64,000 nucleotides of DNA from Karalla daura (Eukaryota; Chordata; Actinopteri; Chaetodontiformes; Leiognathidae). Where the stretch lies: NCBI GenBank assembly GCA_029224185.1, contig CM055188.1, forward strand, positions 33,483,177 through 33,547,176, written 5' to 3'. Below are positions 32,890 to 42,845 of this stretch, in pieces; within the stretch, counting starts at the first letter, position 1, and the number at the start of each line of letters is the position of its first letter. Below the pieces are notes generated by a model. The model searched no databases. It saw nothing but the letters and a program-made list of their open reading frames with translations, and was not told the origin of the DNA. The position numbers were made by a program, and so were the translations under genes.

Positions 32890-33130
32890 CCAGTCTCTTG
32901 CTCGCTCGCTCGCTCGCTCTTCATCACCATCAGTCTCTTTCGTTCTCTTCATCAGTCTCTTTCTCGCTCTTCATCAGTCTCTTTCTCGCGCTCTTCTTCA
33001 TCACCACCAGTCTCTCTCTCTCTCTCACTCGCTCGCCCCCTCTCTCTCTCTCACCGCCTCCTCCTCCTCCTCCTCCTCTCTCTCTCCTCGAGAGCGGCCG
33101 CCGTCTCTTTAAGGAGGAGGAGGAGGGGGG
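32440..33130. repeat. Trinucleotide and CT-rich low-complexity block
   Basis: (AGT)n at about 32446-32490, GGA/GAG-rich DNA at 32580-32815, then CT/TCTTCA-rich DNA. No exon is visible. Confidence 0.85.
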
Positions 33131-33301
33131 GGGGGGGGGCATCTTCCTCATGGAGGTGCGGGGGGGAGGTGTGGACAAATTCATACAGAAAAAAACTGTA
33201 GTACTTACCGCACTACACACACGCACACACACACGCACATACCCCAGGTTCGAGGTAGTAGTAGCGTCCGTCTGCCCCACCCCCACCCCCAACCTGCTGT
33301 C

Positions 33302-34190
33302 CCTCAGACCCAGCCCTAGGCTGACCCCATGCCCCACCTCAACTACTCCTACCTGGGGTGAATCCACCCAGCCCCCCCCCTCCTGATCTCCAGACCTGGT
33401 GCCCCCCAGACCCAGCCCCAGGCTGACCCCATGCCCCACCTCAACTACTCCTTCCTGGGGTGAATCCACTCTGGTCCCCCCAACCTCCTGACCTCCAGAC
33501 CTGGTGCCCCAGCCTAGACTGACCCCATGCCCACCTCGACAACTCCTCCCTGGGGTGAATCCACCCAGCCTCCCCCCACCTGACCTCCAGACCTGGTGCC
33601 CCCCAGACCCAGCCCCAGGCTGACCCCATGCCCCACCTCAACTACTCCTTCCTGGGGTGAATCCACTCTGGTCCCCCCAACCTCCTGACCTCCAGACCTG
33701 GTGCCCCAGCCTAGACTGACCCCATGCCCACCTCGACAACTCCTCCCTGGGGTGAATCCACCCAGCCTCCCCCCACCTGACCTCCAGACCTGGTGCCCCC
33801 CAGACCCAGCCCCAGGCTGACCCCATGCCCCACCTCAACTACTCCTTCCTGGGGTGAATCCACTCTGGTCCCCCCAACCTCCTGACCTCCAGACCTGGTG
33901 CCCCAGCCTAGACTGACCCCATGCCCACCTCGACAACTCCTCCCTGGGGTGAATCCACCCAGCCTCCCCCCACCTGACCTCCAGACCTGGTGCCCCCCAG
34001 ACCCAGCCCCAGGCTGACCCCATGCGCCACCTCGACTACTCCCCCCTCCTGACCTCCAGACCTGGTGCCCCTCAGACCCAGACTCAGCCCCAGGCTGACC
34101 GCATGCACCACTTCGACTACTCCCCCCTGGGGTGAATCCACTCTGCCCCCCCCCCCGGGACCTCCAGACCTGGCGCCCAGACCCAGACAA
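33302..34190. repeat. 197-bp minisatellite
   Basis: Near-identical units recur with a 197-bp period (for example 33441, 33638, 33835), each holding two variants of CTGACCCCATGCCC, CTGGGGTGAATCCA and CTCCAGACCTGGTGCCCC. Partial units extend to about 34190. It lies just beyond the tardbp 3' end and may overlap that gene's 3'UTR. Confidence 0.95.
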
Positions 34191-34453
34191 ACCACATTTT
34201 ACCCGCCCCCCCCACACACTCCCCCCTGACCCACCCCACCTGACCTCCAGCCCAGACTAACCCCATACCCACCCCTCCCTTAGCCCCAGACTAAACCCAT
34301 ACCCACCACTGCCCCTTAGCCCCAGACTACACCCAATACCCACCCCCCCCATAGCCCCAGACCAACCCCATACCCCCCCCACTTAGTCCCAGACTTACCC
34401 CATACCCACCCCCCCCCTTACCCCCAGACGAACCCCATACCCCACCCACCCCT

Positions 34454-35021
34454 CTACATCCCCCACCCAGACGACTTGGACTCCATCCCTGACCCAAACC
34501 CGAACCCCCCTCCTCCCCCTCCCCCACTTCCCCCACTTCCCCCCCCACTTCCCCCTCCCCCACCCCCACTTCCCCCTCCCCCACCCGACCCTGCCCCCCA
34601 GCCCAGGCTGGCCGAGCCGTACCCCCCTCCCCCTCCCCCGCCTCCTCCCCCAGCTCCGAACCCGCCCTGGTCCCCACCTCCTCCTCCTCCTCGACCAGAG
34701 GAGGAAGAGGTGGCACCCCCCGCCCCTCCAGACGAGCCCCCCCCCCCTCCAGAGGAGGAGGCCAGCATGCCCATCATGCCCCAGCTGCTCTGCAGGGCGG
34801 CCGCCATCACGGCCGGGTTGAGGCCGAAGGAGCCGAAGCCCGAGGAGGAGGAGGACGAGGAAGAGGAGGTCCCTGTCCCCCCTCCCGGACTGCAGGAGGC
34901 AAAGGGGGGGGGGAAGCAGCGGGGGTGGGGGGGGGCGGGGGGCATGCTTGGGCTCGGCGTTGGACACGTGCACGCTGGCGCCCTTGACCACCAGGTCCTC
35001 GCCGCACAGGGCCTGGGCCAC
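34454..35021 (-). CDS. tardbp: tardbp last coding exon (RRM2 end and prion-like C-terminal domain)
   Basis: Starts VAQALCGEDLVVKGASVHVS and NAEPKH after a CAG acceptor. It then changes frame around a C-tract (10 G on the plus strand at 34904-34913), after which it reads GFGSFGLNPAVMAAALQSSW and GMMGMLAS. The rest is nearly all Gly/Ser, ending GFGSGMESKSSGWGM and a stop. The hydrophobic helix segment (LNPA to GMLA) is kept, but the Gln/Asn-rich part typical of TDP-43 is replaced by glycine runs. One surplus base, or two missing, in the C-tract would join the frames. Confidence 0.88.
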
Positions 35022-36729
35022 CTGGGAGAAAGGGGGGGGGGGGGAGACATAGAGAGACGAAGAGAGAGGGAGAGAGAGAGGGTTAGGGAGGGTTAGGGAA
35101 AAGGAGAGAGACATAGAGAGAGACAGAGAGAGAGAGAGAAGGAGACAGAGAGAGAGAGAGAGATGGAGGGGGAGAGAGAGAGAGAGGGAGAGAGAGAGAG
35201 ATGTCTCTCTATGTCTCCATCTCTATCTATCTCTCTATGTCTCTCTAGGACTCTCTCTCTCCCTCTAAGACACTCTCTATGTCTCTCTCTATGTCTCTCT
35301 CCCTCTCCATGGTTTTCCCAGGTTTTTCTCTTTTCTCTCATTTTTCTGTAGTTTTTTCTCATTTTCTCTCGTCTTCTCGTTTTTTCTCTCTCTCACCTGG
35401 TGGTCTGCGAAAGTGATGAAGGCGAAGGAGCGGAAGGGCCTGGGGATGAAGATGTCGGTGACCTCGCTCTCTGTCTTTCTATGTGTCTCTCTCTCTCTCT
35501 CTCTGTCTCTCTCCCTCTCTCTCAAAGACACTCTGTGTGTCTCTCTCTGTCTCCCTCTCTCTCTCTCCCTCTCTCTCCATGTCTCTCTCTCTGCATGTCT
35601 CTCTCTCTCCCCATATCTCTCTCCATGTCTCTCCCTCTCTCCATGGTTTTCCCAGGTTTTCTCTCGTCTTTTTCTCATTTTCTCTCATTTTTTTCTCGTC
35701 ATCTTCCCTGCCTCTCCCTCCATCTCTCACCTGGTCGTCGGCGAAGGTGACGAAGGCGAAGGCGCGGAAGGGCCGGGGGATGAAGACGTCGGTGACCTCG
35801 CCATAGCGCAGGAAGAAGCGCCGCAGGTCCTCAGCCGTCATGTCCTCGGTGCAGCGGCCCACGAAGACCTTGCGGCTGCGTGGCGGCTCGTCCGGGCCCT
35901 GTGTGTGTGTGTGTGTGTGTGTGGGAGGGGTGGGGACAGAGATAGAGAGAGAAAGGGTTAGACAGGGAGAGAGAGAGAGACATAGAGAGAGAGAGACACA
36001 CACGTTAGTGCCTTTTTCCATTGGTTTGAAGCCAATTCGTTGATATTGTTACTGGCCATTAAAGGTCTATGTCTCTCTCCCCCTCTCTCTGTCTCTCTAT
36101 GTCTCTCTCCCTCCCTCTCTCTCCATGGTTTTTTCTCCTTTCTTCCCCGTTTTTTCCCCCTGGACTCACCCGGGAGTTGGGCAGCTTGCAGTCGCACCAG
36201 CGCCCGTCGATCAGGTGCCGCTGCGCCGCCGCCCGCTCCTGCGCCTCCGGCTCGGCGAAGCGCACAAAGCCGAAGCCCTTGGACTGGCCCGTCCTGGCGT
36301 CCCGCTTCACCTGATTGGCCGAGAGAGAGAGAGGGGGGGACTGATTGGTTGGAGGAGGGGGGGGGGCATTGCGGTGTGGTACAGGCACTCTCCCTTTATG
36401 TCTCTCTATGTCTTGTTTTTCTCCCGTTTTTTTCCCGTTCCCTCTCTCTCTCTATGTATCTCTCCCTCTCTCTATGGTTTCTCCTCGTTTTGTCTCGTTT
36501 TTTTTTCCCGTTTTTTCTCATCCCCCTCCCTCTGTCCCCCACCCCCACCTGGACCATGACGACCTCGCCGAAGGCGGCAAAGTAGTCCTTGAGGTCCTGC
36601 TCGCCGGTCTTCCACGGCAGGCCCAGCACGATCAGGTCAGAGGTCGACTTGGCGACGTCGCCACGCTTCACCACCTTGACCGCCGAGGCGGCGTCCGCCT
36701 CCTCCATCTTCCTCTTGTTGTCTGCGTGT

Positions 36730-36760
<31 letters not shown>

Positions 36761-39250
36761 GGGGGGGGGGGCATAGAGAGAGACATAGAGAAAGACACAT
36801 AGAGAGAGAGACATAGATAGAGAGACATAGAGGGAGACATAGAGAGAGAGACATAGAGAGAGAGGGAGAGAGAGGGAGAGGGAGAGACAGAGGGAGAGAG
36901 CGAGAGACAGAGAGTGAGAGAGAGAGAGAGAGACAGAGGGAGAGATATAGAAACACATAGAGAGAGACATATAGAAACACAGAGGGAGAGACATGGAAAC
37001 ACAGAGAGAGAGAGACATAGAGTCATAGAGAGAGAATGTCATACTATAGCACACTGTTATACTATATCATTACACATTATATTGTCATACTACACTCTAC
37101 TAGTACTACACTATACTACACTACACTATAATAGTACTACACTTCACTGTACTATACTATACCATACCATACCATACTGTAGTATACTCTACTCTACTAT
37201 AGCATACTATACAGTACTGTACAGCAATATAGAGTACTCTACAGCACTATGCAGTACTACACTATACCATAACATACTATACTCTACAATACCATACTCT
37301 ACTATACTATAGCATTCTACACAGGACTATACAGTAGTACACAGTGCTGCAGAGTACTACACAGTACTATCGTATACTATACCATACAATACTGTACTAT
37401 ACTCTACCCTACTCTACTATACCCTATATCATACTATACTATAAAATACTATACAGTACTCCACAGTACTATACCATACCATACTCTACTCTACTATAGC
37501 ATTCTATACAGTTCTACACTATACTATACAACACTATAGAGTACTACAGAGTACGACGGAGTACTACACAGTACAATACTATACCATACCATACTCTCCT
37601 ATACCATACTATACTATACTACACTATACTATACTACACTATACTATACTATAGCATGCTATACAGTACTACACTATAATATACAACACTATATAGTCGT
37701 GGCACACCCAAAACAGGTGACCACAGGTCTGCAGTTGTGTTGGTATTTAGTTAATAGTAGTTAGTTGTTAGTATTTTTATAAATATTTTATTTATTACTA
37801 TTATTGCTTGAAGAATGGTCTAGTGCCTATTAGGGACACAACTGTGTGACACGGGAGAAGCGGTTGCGGCCGGGATGCTGAGGGGGCGGAGCCTCGCGCA
37901 TCCCTCAGTCTCGGCGAATGAGCTGTCAACGGCAACCAGTGTCATCCCTTCGCTTTTCTCCACCTGTTTGCAGGTTAGTACGGAGTAACTCCAGTCTTTG
38001 CCTTAGTATATACTCCTCTAATCTAACCCCCACTAATTATTATTACTCAGAATTATTTTAACCGTTAGTATAAGAGTTATATTAGGCAGTTTGCCACTGT
38101 ACAGAGCAGTTAGCCGTGGCTAACGGTCAGCAGCCGGCTAACGGCCGTCTGTTAGTGGACCGGATCACATTAATACTGTAGATATCTGCGCCTGTAATAT
38201 TTTGAGCTCCCTGGCACTGTTTAAGCATGATCGTCTTACTAAATTAACATGTATAGATGTTTTCACCCACTGGTTGTAGAAAATAGATATTTTAAGACGT
38301 TTGATGAGTGTAAATGATATAACAGTTATCTTATGGTAATGAGTGTATATATATTAATCTATAAAATGAATGGTTTTCATCTCAATTACATTGATTGAGT
38401 ACAGTAATGACTTTGACATAGAAATATGATCGTTTTATAAATAACTTGGGTGTTTTAGCAGTATTAAATCAGTTATTGGTGTTATTTGTTACTTTGTGCA
38501 ATGATAGGAAGAATAATAACATTAAGTATGAATGTTGAGTATGTGGTTTGTTATACAGCCAACAATCTATTTTTAAATATGTATGAGTTACATGAATGTA
38601 AACTTTTGACTGATGAACAACAGAAAGAAAAAGAAGGAAAGAGGAATATTTTATTGTGATTGTTTGTAAATAAAAGAGATGCAATCTCGGCGAATAAGCT
38701 GTCAACGGCAACCAGTGTCATCCCTTTGCTTTTCTCCACCTGTTTGCAGGTACCATTTATTACTGTGGTACCATTCTTGGGACCCGTAATATAGTACTAT
38801 AGAGTACTACACTATACCATATCATACCATACCAAACTCTACTCTACTATACTATAGCATGCTATAAAGTACTACACTATACGACGCCATAGAGTACTAC
38901 GGAGTACTACGCAGTACTACACTCACCTTTGGGGTAGTTGACCACGAAGACCAAGCCGCCCCAGCCGCCCTCGGGGGCGTGCAGGGCCCCCCCCGCCAGC
39001 CGCACGCCCCTCAGACACTGCTGGGAGGAAGAGGAGGAGGATGTAGAGGAGGAGGAAGAGGAGGAGGAGGAGGAGGAGGAAGGAAGAGGAGGAGGAGGTG
39101 GGGGGGGGGGGGCGGCCGGAAGCGCAGGCCGCAGGCGCCGGGGAACTGGGCGGCCAGGGAGGAGAGGAGGAGGGTGCCGTCGCCCTCAGAGGGGATCTCC
39201 ATGGGCTCCTCACCCTCGCCCTCCGCCACACGCACGTAGAGCTCGGACAT
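34454..39250 (-). CDS. tardbp: TDP-43 (TAR DNA-binding protein), six recognisable coding exons, two apparent frame breaks
   Basis: Nuclear RNA-binding protein that binds UG-rich RNA and controls splicing and its own mRNA level. Exons, in order on the minus strand: 39250-39116, 39020-38927, 36721-36549, 36310-36170, 35898-35731, 35021-34454. The start MSELYVRVAEGEG, the NTD, the nuclear localisation region (NKRKMEEADAASAVKVVKR), RRM1 (SDLIVLGLPWKTGEQDL, SKGFGFVRF), RRM2 (KVFVGRCTEDM, FAFVTFADDQ) and the end MESKSSGWGM all match TDP-43. Two breaks: a CTC-rich stretch separates exons 1 and 2 without a GT donor, and the reading frame shifts in the last exon at C-tracts. Either these are homopolymer sequencing errors or the copy is decaying; conservation of both RRMs favours a working gene. 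Introns are full of satellites. Which of the teleost paralogues (tardbp or tardbpl type) this is cannot be decided here. Confidence 0.92.
35050..35396. repeat. GA/CT arrays in tardbp intron 5
   Basis: Plus strand: GA-rich to about 35200, then CTCTCTATGTCTC-type sequence. Confidence 0.9.
35397..35466 (-). pseudogene. Copied 3' end of tardbp RRM2 exon (copy 1)
   Basis: 70 nt corresponding to 35731-35800, followed on the minus strand by the same donor (GTGAGA). It reads EVTDIFIPRPFRSFAFITF then ADHQ, with substitutions relative to the real exon (V/I, A/S, V/I, D/H). The 5' part of the exon is missing, and CT repeat begins exactly where the homology stops. No pyrimidine tract precedes it on the sense strand, so splicing into it is unlikely. 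Confidence 0.88.
35731..35898 (-). CDS. tardbp: tardbp coding exon 5 (RRM2)
   Basis: 56 codons, phase 0 at both ends. GPDEPPRSRKVFVGRCTEDM opens RRM2 (RNP2) and RAFAFVTFADDQ closes it (RNP1). The donor is GTGAGA. The acceptor follows a (GT)n tract on the plus strand, which is (CA)n in the transcript. Confidence 0.95.
36170..36310 (-). CDS. tardbp: tardbp coding exon 4 (RRM1 end and linker)
   Basis: 47 codons: VKRDARTGQSKGFGFVRFAE with RNP1, then HLIDGRWCDCKLPNSR, the TDP-43 inter-RRM signature. Consensus donor GTGAGT. Confidence 0.95.
36549..36721 (-). CDS. tardbp: tardbp coding exon 3 (NLS and RRM1 start)
   Basis: Completes a split Asp codon, then NKRKMEEADA (NLS), and SDLIVLGLPWKTGEQDLKDY with RNP2, ending FGEVVMVQ. 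The donor GTGGGG is weak. The acceptor region on the sense strand is (CA)n with C-runs. Confidence 0.95.
36741..37060. repeat. Poly-G and GACATAGAGA arrays in tardbp intron 2
   Basis: About 30 G (36741-36770), then GA-rich units. Confidence 0.92.
37040..37700. repeat. TACTA-type satellite, first block
   Basis: Short degenerate units ACTATACTA, CAGTACTACA and ATACCATACC. A second block follows at 38790-38920. Confidence 0.92.
37701..38785. other. AT-rich unique island with 67-bp direct repeats
   Basis: About 1.1 kb of non-satellite DNA in tardbp intron 2. The 67-bp sequence at 37909-37975 recurs at 38685-38751 with two mismatches, both copies ending TTTGCAGGT. AATAAA occurs about 15 bp before the second copy. 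No protein is recognisable. It may be an inserted element or an ancestral piece of the intron. Confidence 0.55.
38790..38920. repeat. TACTA-type satellite, second block
   Basis: Same units as at 37040-37700, ending at the exon 2 donor. Confidence 0.9.
38927..39020 (-). CDS. tardbp: tardbp coding exon 2 (NTD second half)
   Basis: 31 codons plus one base: QCLRGVRLAGGALHAPEGGW then GGLVFVVNYPK, matching QCMRGVRLVEGILHAP and GNLVYVVNYPK of human TDP-43. The donor is GTGAGT. The acceptor is CAGCAG, so one extra Gln is possible (39021-39023). Confidence 0.93.
39021..39115. repeat. GAG-rich tract and 13-base poly-G between tardbp exons 1 and 2
   Basis: Only 95 bp separate two pieces of the N-terminal domain. 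The sense strand is CTC/TCC-rich and contains no GT at all, so a normal GT-AG intron cannot be placed. See the corresponding finding. Confidence 0.85.
39116..39250 (-). CDS. tardbp: tardbp coding exon 1 (NTD first half)
   Basis: 45 codons: MSELYVRVAEGEGEEPMEIP and LLLSSLAAQFPGACGLRFR. The ATG directly follows a CT-tract and CAG, as in human TARDBP, where the start codon opens the second exon; a non-coding first exon should lie upstream. Confidence 0.93.
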
Positions 39251-39476
39251 CTGGGAGAGAGAGGGGGAGAGAGAGAGAGAGGAAGAGGGGGGGGAGAGAG
39301 AGAGGAAGAGATGGAGAGAGAGAGAGGGAAAGAGAGAGAGGGGAGGGAGAGGAAGAGAGGTAGAGAGAGAGGGAGAGAGAAGGGGGTAGACAGAGAGAGA
39401 AGGAGAGAGGGGGGGGGGGTTAGGCCCGGGATCAGCGAGGTGAAAGGAAATGGTCCGGATGGAGGTTTGGAAGGAA

Positions 39477-39562
39477 GGAAGGATGGATGGATGGATGGAT
39501 GGATGGATGGATGGATGGATGGATGGATGGATGGATGGGTGGATGGATGGATGGATGGATGG
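39477..39562. repeat. (GGAT)n microsatellite
   Basis: About 20 GGAT units. Confidence 0.97.
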
Positions 39563-40680
39563 ACCAGGGAGAGACAGAGACTCGTTAGGCCGGGATCGAG
39601 GCTCCGGGACCCGGGTACCGCGGAGGGGGAGGAGACGGCCCGGACGGATGGATGGATCAACCACCACCACCTCCAACCACCACCGGTGAGACAGAGACTC
39701 GTTAAGCCGGGATCAAGGCTCCGGACCCCGGGTACAGCGGAGGAAGGAGACGGCCCGGATGGACGGATGGATGGATGGATGAAACACCACCACCACCCAC
39801 CACCGAGGAGACAGAGACTTGTTAGGCCGGGATCGAGGCTCCGGACACCGGGTACAGCGAGGGGGGAGAAGACGGCCCGGACGGATGGATGGATCAACCA
39901 CCACCACCCGTGAGACAGACTCGTTAAGCCGGGATCAAGGCTCCAGACCCCGGGTACAGCGGAGGAAGGAGACGGCCCGGATGGATGGATGGATCAACCA
40001 CCACCACCGGTGAAAGTGAAACAGAGACTCGTTAGGCCGGGATCGAGGCTCCGGACACCGGGTACAGCGAGGGGGGAGAAGACGGCCCGGACGGATGGAT
40101 GGATCAACCACCACCACCTCCAACCACCACCCGTGAGACAGACTCGTTAAGCCGGGATCAAGGCTCCGGACCCCGGGTACAGCGGAGGGAAGGAGACGGC
40201 CCGGATGGATGGATGGATGGATGAAACACCACCACCACCCACCACCGAGGAGACAGAGACTTGTTAGGCTGGGATCGAGGCTCCGGACCCCGGGTACAGC
40301 GGAGGAAGGAGACGGCCCGGATGGATGGATGGATGGATGGATGAAACACCACCACCACCCACCACCGAGGAGACAGAGACTTGTTAGGCTGGGATCGAGG
40401 CTCCGGACCCCGGGTACAGCGGAGGAAGGAGACGGCCCGGATGGATGGATGGATGGATGGATGAAACACCACCACCACCCACCACCGAGGAGACAGAGAC
40501 TTGTTAGACTGGGATCGAGGCTCCGGACCCCGGGTACAGCGGAGGAAGGAGACGGCCCGGATGGACGGATGGATCAACCACCACCAGCCAACACCAGGGA
40601 GACCGAGCCTCGTTACGCCGAGGTCGAGGCTCCGGTACCCGGGTACAGCGAGGGGGGGAGGAGACGGCCCGGATGGAAAA
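39563..40680. repeat. About 110-120-bp minisatellite
   Basis: Around nine units containing AGACAGAGACTCGTTAGGCC, CGGGATCGAGGCTCCGGA, GGGTACAGCGG and GGATGGAT, followed by CACCACCACC. The copies around 40210-40560 are almost identical. Confidence 0.95.
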
Positions 40681-40939
40681 CATGGCTAAAGCTAACGGGC
40701 CCGAGGCGCCTTCCCTTTGTTGTTTTCCACGGGACCCGGAGCCTCTCGGGCGGCCACGTTTTCACCACCACCACCCCCCCCCCCACACACACACACACAC
40801 ACACCACCACCACCTCCACCCTGTACACAGTACACACTACTACTACATACTACTACACACTACTACATAGTAAGTACTATTACCGTTACTTTATGAGGTT
40901 TTCTCTCTCTCTTTTTCTCTCTCCTTTCGCCGTCTTCTC

Positions 40940-41020
40940 AGTTTCGAAGATCGCTGGACTCTGCTGGGGTGGCGGAAGTACGTCACGCGGGGGCGACACC
41001 ATCTTCGAAGGAGAGGAGGG
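40940..41020 (-). promoter_or_regulatory. Candidate tardbp promoter
   Basis: On the minus strand it reads CGCGTGACGTACTTCCGCC (CRE-like plus ETS-like core), then a moderately GC-rich stretch. It is the first non-repetitive CpG-containing DNA upstream of the tardbp start. The non-coding first exon cannot be delimited. Confidence 0.3.
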
Positions 41021-41069
41021 GGGGTGGAGAGAGAGAGGGAGAGAGGGATAGTGTGTGTATGTATGTGTG

Positions 41070-41256
41070 TATGTGTGTCTCTCCCTCTCTTTTCTCCCCC
41101 ATGTCTCGCTCTCTATATGTCTCTCTCTCTCTCTCCCCCTCCTTTCTCTCTCGCTCTCTCTCCCTCTCTAGGTCTCTCTCTCCCTCTCTCTCTATGTCTC
41201 TCTCTCTCTGTTTCTCTCTCCCTCTATGTCTCGCTCTCTTTCTCCCTCTCTCTCTG

Positions 41257-41304
<48 letters not shown>

Positions 41305-41345
41305 CCTCTCTATGTCTCTCTCCCTCTCTCTCGCTCTCTCTGCGA
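41070..41345. repeat. CT-rich array
   Basis: CTCTCTATGTCTC units. Confidence 0.92.
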
Positions 41346-41427
41346 TTTTTCGAAACATTTCTGTTTTTTTGTTTGTTTGTTTGTTTGTTTGTTTGAGACC
41401 GTTTGTTCAGTCCGGTAGTTTGGTGTT

Positions 41428-41429
<2 letters not shown>

Positions 41430-41481
<52 letters not shown>

Positions 41482-41490
41482 GTGTGTGGT
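41430..41490. repeat. (GT)n microsatellite
   Basis: GT run directly before the LINE 5' remnant. Confidence 0.95.
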
Positions 41491-41709
41491 GTGTGAGGCA
41501 GGTGTCGAGGTGGATGAGGAAGAGCTGCAGAAACTGACCAGGCAGCATGCTGTTAAACTGCCGGCAGTGGAGTGTTCAGTAGGGGATGCAGCTGAGAAAG
41601 TGGTGGAGAGTGGCGTGGTGATAAATGACACCTTCACGCCGGTGTATCCTCTGATTAACCCGGCGAGGAGGATCATGATCTCCAACATGCCACCCTTCAT
41701 TAAAAAGAG

Positions 41710-42606
41710 TTGTCTCGGTACGGGCAAATTATTTCCCCGATTAAGATGATGATGATGGGAGGGAAAACGCGCACGGAGATGAAGCATGTTGTGAGCTACC
41801 GACGGCAAACTTTCATGGTGCTCAAAGACGGAACCAAAGATGTAAATCTGTCTTTGAGTTTTAGGGTAGACGGATTTAATTATATTGTTTGTGGGGCTGA
41901 GGGGCATTTGACTCGGTCCTGCCCTGAGGCCAGGGAGGCTGCTGGAGGTGCTGCGAGGCCGGGCTCGGGGCCTCATCCCGGCACGCTGGGGCCCCTGGCC
42001 CCGGTCGGCCTGGTGCTTCGGGTCCAGGAGAGCCCGGTGCTCCGGAGCCTGGAGCTCCGGTGTCTGGACCTCCGGGGAGAGGAGTCCGGTGCAGAGGAGC
42101 CTGATGCTCTGCAGCCCGGTGCTCCGGGACCCGGTGCTCCGGGACCCAGTGTTACGGGGTCTGCAGCAACCGATGGTGAGGGGAGTTCAGGTGAGACACG
42201 CTCACCTGACGTGTACAAACCGGGGGCAGATTCTGACTTGCCTGGTGTGCAGCGGTCTGATGATGCCGCAGAGCAGAATGACCAGGAAGAAATGGAGCAG
42301 GAGCAGAATGTCAGTCCGGAAGAAACTGTTAAAAATAGTATGATCACACAAGCACGGAAAAGTAAACAGTGGAAGGAAAGCGCAGATGATTATAACGTGA
42401 ATGGTGGTGAGGTGGATAAGGGGATGGAGGAGGAAATGGGTGAGGATAGGAGAGTTTGGAAAAGAAAAATTAGTGAATGTCAGGGTGAGGAGGAAGAGGA
42501 GGTGGTGGAGGGGGAGGAAGATAGTGGAGATGAAGTGAATGAGGAGTGTGAGATGACTCCCTCTCAGGAGGCTCAGACCACCATGAAGAAATTAAAAAGT
42601 TTTTAA
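41710..42606 (+). pseudogene. Tx1-like ORF1 remnant
   Basis: 298 codons open. After the HVVSYRRQTFMVL block it has a degenerate CCHC knuckle (the first Cys pair is reduced), then a Pro/Gly/Glu-rich acidic tail. Homology continues past the stop in another frame to about 42791 (FFPDLKGFVMSVHRLKKMEG). Confidence 0.8.
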
Positions 42607-42845
42607 AAGACACAAAGAGAAAAGCAGCTGTGCAGGTGGAGAATTTCTTCCCTGACCTGAAGGGTTTCGTTATGTCTGTCCATCGTCTGAAGAAGATGGA
42701 AGGTTCCCCTGAAGCTACGGACGTCTACGGGCTTAATAAGTTTGTCACCAAAGCCAGGGTGAAGCTTGCTGAACTCAATGAGGATTGGTGAAATGTTCTC
42801 TTGTGCTTTTGTGGCTTTTTTAAAAGTTTATTTATTTTCTTTCTC

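Noticed and set aside
34476..35096. A Pro-rich 206-codon plus-strand frame
   Set aside because: Antisense of the glycine-rich last exon of tardbp.
34454..39250. tardbp as a processed pseudogene
   Set aside because: Introns are at the expected places with splice sites, so it is a genomic gene copy even if its frame is doubtful.
33302..40680. CRISPR-like arrays at 33.3-34.2 and 39.6-40.7 kb
   Set aside because: The whole unit repeats, with no unique spacers of constant length, and the genome is eukaryotic. They are minisatellites.
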